Assembly (NCBI GenBank): GCA_020833055.1
Contig: JAJHQZ010000007.1
Location: 1-46,884, forward strand
Reading direction: 5' to 3'
From: Candidatus Korarchaeum sp.
GTDB lineage: Archaea > Korarchaeota > Korarchaeia > Korarchaeales > Korarchaeaceae
DNA length: 46,884 bases
Positions 42,630-46,884 of this stretch are shown here, piece after piece. The notes under the pieces were generated by a model that saw nothing but the letters and a program-made list of their open reading frames with translations, had not been told where the DNA came from and ran no database searches. Position numbers and translations under genes: made by a program. How positions within the stretch are numbered: the stretch's first letter is position 1; each line of letters starts with the position of its first letter.

Positions 42630-43163
42630 TTAGCTCATTTTTATGACTAAATCCATCATCTTCATTAATTTCTCAACTAAAAATCTCTCCCTCTCATTCA
42701 ATCCGCTCCCCTTATCATCGAAATCCTTCCCGTAATAAGCGTTACCTATGAAGGTCTTGGATGAATCTATGCACTTCAGCAGGATTTCTGGATCCCCGGA
42801 GTGCAGATAGATCGTCAGATCATTTATCACGAGAGCATCCGTCGGTTTCGAAAGAAAAGAAATTAAAATAGGTCTTATCTTCTCCTCATTATCCCTAGCC
42901 AACCTTAGGACTTCCTCAGCATCCCTCCCCTCGATCCTGGGAGCGTGCAAGCCCTCGGGCCTCACGCAACCTATGTTAATATAACTCGAGAGGGGGAGGC
43001 CAACTCCTCCCCTCCCGGGGGCGAAATCCATGAGGGTAAGGCTCCCCATGCGGTCCATGAGCCCCCTCAATATCTCAGCAGTTAGCCTCGTCTTCCCGCT
43101 CCCAACCCCGCCTATTATCAGGGTCTTCTTCCCTATGAGGAGCTCATATCTCCTCAATCCCAA
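42630..43163 (-). CDS. P-loop NTPase of unknown function in the thiamine operon
   Basis: 177 residues. Walker A is GGVGSGKT (about 18-25), a Walker-B-like run LTLMDFAPGRGG follows, and TDALVINDLTIYLHSG may hold the second acidic site. The ending GNAYYGKDFDDKGSGLNERE is a run I associate with an archaeal family without known function. It overlaps the ThiW gene by 20 bp on the same strand, so it is last in the thiamine operon. An ECF-type ATPase it is not, since there is no ABC signature. Confidence 0.68.
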   Translation of the reverse strand: MGLRRYELLIGKKTLIIGGVGSGKTRLTAEILRGLMDRMGSLTLMDFAPGRGGVGLPLSSYINIGCVRPEGLHAPRIEGRDAEEVLRLARDNEEKIRPILISFLSKPTDALVINDLTIYLHSGDPEILLKCIDSSKTFIGNAYYGKDFDDKGSGLNERERFLVEKLMKMMDLVIKMS

Positions 43164-43635
43164 TCCTCCTCAACCCCTCCAGGATCAAGTAGCCAGCTAT
43201 ACTGCCGGGGACTGAGCTCATAGCCCACGTCACCCATGTAGCCGTGAGTAGTATGGATCTACCGACCATCGGAGCCACTATTAGGGTGGCGATAGTCCCC
43301 CCTATGAAGACAGTTCCGAGGGGCTCCGATAGAGCTGCTAGCTCCTTCCTCACCCTCAGCCTCCTGAATAACCAGGAGAAGAAGCCGACCACTAGAGCTC
43401 CCGGGATGCCACCGGGATAGGCGAAGATAGTTCCCGTGCCAATCGCTATCCTCATCGTCCCGACTATCATGGATATGAGGGCAGCCCACCAAGGTCCTAA
43501 GAGGACTCCGGAGATAGCGTTTATCATGTGCTGCCCCGGGTACACCTTGAAGGCGAGTATTGGGAAGGAGAGCAGAGGTGATATCACGACGCCCAAGGCC
43601 GATAAAACCCCAGCTGTAACTAACTTCCTCATCAT
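43144..43635 (-). CDS. thiW: ThiW-type ECF transporter S component (thiazole uptake)
   Basis: 163 residues, six helices. The family wording is nearly textbook: FKVYPGQHMINAISGVLLGPWWAAL (split: VYPGQHMINAI, SGVLLGPWW) and GTGTIFAYPGGIPGALVVG. ThiW binds the hydroxyethylthiazole half of thiamine and needs ECF energising subunits (ATPases and T protein) encoded elsewhere. It overlaps the end of the ThiD-ThiN gene by 4 bp and lies downstream of the TPP riboswitch. Confidence 0.93.
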   Translation of the reverse strand: MMRKLVTAGVLSALGVVISPLLSFPILAFKVYPGQHMINAISGVLLGPWWAALISMIVGTMRIAIGTGTIFAYPGGIPGALVVGFFSWLFRRLRVRKELAALSEPLGTVFIGGTIATLIVAPMVGRSILLTATWVTWAMSSVPGSIAGYLILEGLRRIGIEEI

Positions 43636-44984
43636 GCTATCGACCTCACCACCTCAGCTAAGGAGACGGCATCCCTCCCCAGGAGCACTATCATCGGCTC
43701 CTTCCCCCAGTCCCCCCTGTGGAATATCGCATCAGGTACTCTGCCAGCTCTCTCGACGGCTACCCTGACCCCCCAGGGTATCGTGGCCCCCTCCCTAGCT
43801 TTGACCTCCCCGGGCTCCTCCCTCCTATCGTACCAAGAGACCTTCAGCCCCATGCTCGAGAGCCTCTCCAAGTTCTCATCGCTGTAAGCTATGTTTATAG
43901 CGGCCCTTATCTCCCTATCGTAGAGCCTAGATGTGAGGATGTACCTAGCTAAGTGATCGCTCGCACCGAACTCAGGGTAAGAGGTAGCTTTAAGCTTCCT
44001 ACCCACTAAATGGATCCTCCCCGGGACCGCGGCAACGTCATAAGAGTCCCTAGCGTATGGGAGGCTCATAGCGACATTGATCCCCACTTCCGGAGCTATC
44101 TTCCTCGCATCCTCTATCCCCTCGAGTATCCTGACTGCTTCAACTACTCTCATCAAAGTAGAGTACCTCTCCGATTCATTGTATAAGGAGGCCATCGGGT
44201 TCAGTGGCCCGTGCCCCTTCCCAACGGGTATCCCGTACATTATAGCGTGAGTGACTAGGTCCTTAGCGACCCTGAATGCTTCCCTGAGGTCCTTCCCTTT
44301 AGCTAGTTCCGCAGTTATCGCTGCTGAGAAGGAGCATCCAGTACCGTGAGTGTTCCTGCTCTCCAATCTGGGTGCCCTCAGCTCGATGAAATCCCCCTGG
44401 TAGAAGAGGATATCGATGCTCTCGCTCCCCTCCGTATGGCCCCCCTTCACTATCACCCCCTCCGGTCCCATATCAGCTATGAGCCTAGCAGCTCTCCTAG
44501 CGTCCTCAACGCTCTTTACCTTCACGCCGGCCAGGACTTCAGCTTCCCTAGCGTTAGGCGTGACTACTTTAGCTACGGGGAGCAGACTCCTTATCAGAGA
44601 GCCTACAGCATCCTCCTTAAGTAGAGGAGCCCCGCTCTTCGCTATCATTACTGGATCCACAACCAATGGTATTTTGTATCTACTTATCTCCTCTGAGACA
44701 GCTTCTATTATCTCAGAGGTATGCAGCATACCTGTCTTAGCTGCATCGACCCCTATATCGCTAACTACAGCCTCTATCTGAGCCTTAATCACATCTACGC
44801 TCACATCCTGGACGGCCCTGACCTCCTTAGTATTCTGAGCTGTTATAGATGTTATGGCAACAGTTCCATGAACTCCAAGAGCTGCGAAAGTCTTTAGATC
44901 AGCTTGTATGCCTGCCCCTCCGCCCGAATCGCTCCCAGCTATTGTGAGAGCTACGGGGACCCTCTTAAGATCTATCCAAACCAA
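43632..44984 (-). CDS. thiDN: HMP/HMP-P kinase fused to thiamine phosphate synthase (ThiD-ThiN)
   Basis: About 450 residues. Residues about 10-265 are Thi[55 protein letters not shown] and [12 protein letters not shown] (anion hole). It phosphorylates HMP to HMP-PP. Residues about 275-450 are ThiN, which joins HMP-PP with thiazole phosphate ([64 protein letters not shown]). ThiN replaces ThiE in many archaea. TTG 44984 is chosen: GGGAGG lies 7-8 nt upstream. The frame opens at TTG 44999, which overlaps the transporter more. Confidence 0.94.
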   Translation of the reverse strand: MVWIDLKRVPVALTIAGSDSGGGAGIQADLKTFAALGVHGTVAITSITAQNTKEVRAVQDVSVDVIKAQIEAVVSDIGVDAAKTGMLHTSEIIEAVSEEISRYKIPLVVDPVMIAKSGAPLLKEDAVGSLIRSLLPVAKVVTPNAREAEVLAGVKVKSVEDARRAARLIADMGPEGVIVKGGHTEGSESIDILFYQGDFIELRAPRLESRNTHGTGCSFSAAITAELAKGKDLREAFRVAKDLVTHAIMYGIPVGKGHGPLNPMASLYNESERYSTLMRVVEAVRILEGIEDARKIAPEVGINVAMSLPYARDSYDVAAVPGRIHLVGRKLKATSYPEFGASDHLARYILTSRLYDREIRAAINIAYSDENLERLSSMGLKVSWYDRREEPGEVKAREGATIPWGVRVAVERAGRVPDAIFHRGDWGKEPMIVLLGRDAVSLAEVVRSIA

Positions 44985-46230
44985 GCTCCCACCTCCCAAA
45001 AGCGTATTGAGCTAGCAGGGATGAGAGGAAGGAAGGTACGCTGGCCCCGAGGTCCGGGAAATATACTGCTATGACGCTGTAGACGAGGAGCCCTATGAAC
45101 CAGGATGCTATCGATCTCTTAACTAACTTCGGGGCCCCTTCGTAGAACTCCCCGAGCTCTATATTGCTCCTCCTCACTAGGAAGTATTCGGAGATGACGA
45201 CGCCGAAGAGGGGGATGAATGAAGCGCCTATCATGAGGAGGAACCACTCGTAGTTAGATAGGGGCACGAAGAAGGCTATAACAGCTGATATCGATATAAC
45301 GGGGATTATTATCTTCCACTGCCTGAGCTTCGGGAATATGTTCTGGAGGGAGACAGCTGAGGAGTATACATCAGCGTAAGCGTTATCAGTCTCATCGACT
45401 AATATCGCGATTAAGGCAACTCCTCCGAGGTATAAGCTTAGTATAGATGCTGCTATGAACTGCTGGCCTGATATAGCAGCTAAAATAGCTCCTAAGGAGT
45501 AGAACCATGTGTTAGCTACCGTATATCCTACGAGAGTTCCAAGGAAACTCGATCTCTCCCTCAAGCTGAACCTGTTGTAATCCGAGACCAAGGGCATCCA
45601 GGATATGGGCATCGCTATGACTAAATCTAATGCGAGCGTGAGAGGGAGTTCTCCGGTCCCCTGGGATCTCAACTCCGATGTGAGAGCCTGGTGAGTTATC
45701 CATATAGTGGAGAGGAGGACGAGCCAGACGGCGAACCTCTCGATCCACTTCCTCACGAAAGCTAGGGGCCCCCCTATCGCTAGGATCAGGACTATGAATG
45801 AGAAGATGACGAGCCAGAGGATCCTGAATGCCTCACCTCCGAGGATTAGGGATGCAGAATCGCTCATGACCTTCAGCTCGAAAGCAGTCCATCCGACTAA
45901 CTGGATGAAGTTCAATATCGTCGCTAAATATGAGCCGTATGCACCGAAGATCGGCCTCAGGGAGACCATAGTGGGTACTCCGTACTTAGAGCCTATGCTC
46001 CCTGCAAGAGCTAGGAGGAGGCTCCCGAGTATCGAGCCGCTGAGGGATACGAGGAGCGCTTGCTCTATAGTCAGGGAAGGGATCATCAGAGCACCTGCTT
46101 GGAGGACTAAGAGACCCACTCCCAAGCTGAACCAGAGGAAGAAGAAATCTATGGCCCTGAGTATCCTAGCATCCTCACTTACGGGCTCAACTCCCCACTC
46201 AGGAGGAGCTCTCAGCAACTTCCCAGGCAT
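44965..46230 (-). CDS. cytX: NCS1-family transporter, CytX-like (likely HMP uptake)
   Basis: About 421 residues, twelve membrane helices. NCS1/CytX wording: [49 protein letters not shown] and [16 protein letters not shown]. Function as a hydroxymethylpyrimidine importer follows from the TPP riboswitch before it and ThiD-ThiN after it. ATG 46230 is chosen because GGGAGGGG (46234-46241 on the other strand) precedes it. The frame opens at ATG 46272, which lies beside the riboswitch stem without a ribosome site. Confidence 0.9.
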   Translation of the reverse strand: MPGKLLRAPPEWGVEPVSEDARILRAIDFFFLWFSLGVGLLVLQAGALMIPSLTIEQALLVSLSGSILGSLLLALAGSIGSKYGVPTMVSLRPIFGAYGSYLATILNFIQLVGWTAFELKVMSDSASLILGGEAFRILWLVIFSFIVLILAIGGPLAFVRKWIERFAVWLVLLSTIWITHQALTSELRSQGTGELPLTLALDLVIAMPISWMPLVSDYNRFSLRERSSFLGTLVGYTVANTWFYSLGAILAAISGQQFIAASILSLYLGGVALIAILVDETDNAYADVYSSAVSLQNIFPKLRQWKIIIPVISISAVIAFFVPLSNYEWFLLMIGASFIPLFGVVISEYFLVRRSNIELGEFYEGAPKLVKRSIASWFIGLLVYSVIAVYFPDLGASVPSFLSSLLAQYAFGRWELGLDRS

Positions 46231-46233
46231 ATT

Positions 46234-46261
46234 CCCCTCCCGAAGACGCCGGAGGGAGGGG
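46234..46261 (-). promoter_or_regulatory. hairpin hiding the ribosome site of the cytX gene (riboswitch expression platform)
   Basis: Arms CCCCTCCC (RNA side, from 46261-46254) and GGGAGGGG (from 46241-46234) can form 8 perfect pairs around a 12-nt loop. The second arm is the ribosome-binding site just ahead of ATG 46230. The stem stands 15 nt after the riboswitch. This predicts control at translation initiation, not by a terminator; no T run follows. Confidence 0.72.
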
Positions 46262-46276
46262 TGGGCCAGCATAAGG

Positions 46277-46383
46277 AGAGGGCGCTCTCCCTACGCCGGC
46301 ATTACCCGGATCAGGTTCGAGGGGTCGGCAGCGCATCAGCTGCCCTCTCAGCCGGGTTTCTCCCAGCTCCCCCGGCGCCCTCT
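46277..46383 (-). promoter_or_regulatory. TPP riboswitch (THI element)
   Basis: The minus strand carries the conserved core: GGCTGAGAGG, then CGAACCTGATCCGGGTAATGCC and GGCGTAGGGAGAG as two runs (pyrimidine-sensor CUGAGA, pyrophosphate-sensor ACCUGAUCCGG...AAUGCC-GGCGUAGGGA). Stem P1 is perfect, AGAGGGCGC (46383-46375) with GCGCCCTCT (46285-46277), 9 bp. An ACTTTTAAG TATA-like box at about 46404-46413 puts the transcript start at about 46381, the first base of P1. It precedes the HMP transporter, ThiD-ThiN and ThiW genes. Archaeal TPP switches are rare. Confidence 0.95.
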
Positions 46384-46646
46384 AACTCATCCGACTGGCA
46401 CTCCTTAAAAGTTTTTCCTCTCGAGATGCGGGCTCACTGAGGGTCCCGTGAAGGGTCATCGAGCATGAATCTTCGCATTTTCTCCCCAAATGTTGTAAAT
46501 AAATTCTGAAAAACTCGCGGAGAGAAGTGATTAACTTTTTATTATCCTTTTAGTCATCCCGATCATCTTTCCGTGAGGGAGGTAGGAGGTGAGCCTCAAG
46601 AGGATCGACATATCCGAAGGCTTCTGGAGGGGTCAAGGAACACGTT

Positions 46647-46884
46647 TTGGAGCTTCTAGCTGGCGATATATTGCAAGCGGGCGTAGCATTGATAAAACCA
46701 GGGGAGAGATATCCGCCTCAGGGCTATAGCTCTCACTCAGAGAGCGATGAGCTATCTTTCATGCTCTCAGGGAAGCTCAAGTTCTGCACGGATAAGGAGG
46801 AGATAGTGCTCGGACCGGGAGATCTCCTTCTCAATCCGAAGGGTACTCCGCATTATATAGAGAACGTGGGGGATGAGGAAGTCA
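46647..46884 (+). pseudogene. cupin-domain gene, 5' end disrupted, cut by window edge
   Basis: The open frame encodes ALIKPGERYPPQGYSSHSES, DELSFMLSGKLKFCTDKEE and LGPGDLLLNPKGTPHYIEN: two cupin motifs. Upstream there is a strong ribosome site (GGTAGGAGGT, about 46581-46590) and a GTG frame from 46589, but this frame enters the cupin out of phase; a one-base change in GGGG (46629-46632) would join them. No normal start exists in the cupin frame before TTG 46647. So it is either a decayed gene, a sequencing error, or a TTG start. The right part lies outside. Confidence 0.55.

Noticed and set aside
46310-46325. GGTTCGAGG on the plus strand, tRNA-like T-loop
   Set aside because: It is the complement of the conserved AACCTGATCC region of the TPP riboswitch on the minus strand.

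Overview
The window reads as a compact genome of a hyperthermophilic, probably anaerobic archaeon. Genes are short, tightly packed and often overlap as ATGA. Many starts sit 25-30 nt from a TATA-like box (leaderless), GGAGG-type ribosome sites appear inside operons, and alternative GTG/TTG starts are common. A tandem array of FtsZ paralogues, eukaryote-like Arf/roadblock proteins, M42 peptidase, ThiD-ThiN and tungstate uptake fit a deep TACK-type archaeon. Korarchaeota (Korarchaeum-like) is my best guess, from gene content and memory, not a search. I saw no rRNA, tRNA or CRISPR array.

Layout. 0-3.6 kb: an Nramp-like transporter cut by the left edge, two cupins, a small membrane protein and ilvD. 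3.6-13.5 kb: a G-protein/scaffold region. It has a minus-strand operon roadblock - Arf-like GTPase with an extra C-terminal domain - longin-like protein - seven-helix membrane protein. It also has divergent helical and coiled-coil genes sharing one palindromic TATA box, a second small GTPase (MglA/COG2229 type), a secreted membrane-anchored protein and a LAGLIDADG-like HTH protein. 13.5-19.2 kb: one operon of five different FtsZ-family genes with a PRC-barrel gene and a small linker-containing gene, behind a TATA box and a perfect 11-bp inverted repeat. 19.5-21.5 kb: Fe-S/sulfur genes (cysteine desulfurase, IscU, TusA-like). 21.6-28.5 kb: cell-surface and membrane genes and a CtaB/UbiA prenyltransferase. 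28.5-31.1 kb: an atypical SDR, an M42 peptidase, and scars of IS605-type elements: a TnpB zinc-ribbon remnant and a gutted gamma-glutamyltransferase. 31.2-34.8 kb: MgtE-like transporter, class III aminotransferase, isoaspartyl peptidase. 34.8-38.8 kb: a ModE-like regulator divergent from wtpABC, with an 18-bp palindrome at the promoter. 38.8-42.6 kb: APC transporter with USP tail, tiny winged-helix protein, USP, RAM-domain protein, CruF-like protein. 42.6-46.4 kb: a thiamine salvage operon (CytX-like transporter, ThiD-ThiN, ThiW, P-loop protein) behind a clear TPP riboswitch. A broken or partial cupin lies at the right edge.

The strongest candidate for an undescribed system is the FtsZ array. 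Three paralogues (16.7, 18.1 and 15.5 kb starts) keep FtsZ-like nucleotide pockets but have lost the second catalytic Asp of the T7 loop. The two at the ends of the operon keep that acid but have altered pockets. In a protofilament the T7 loop acts on the neighbour's nucleotide, so the set looks built for mixed polymers with active and inactive interfaces, as in alpha/beta-tubulin. The neighbouring GTPase/roadblock/coiled-coil genes may belong to the same cell-organisation programme, but that link is inference from proximity.
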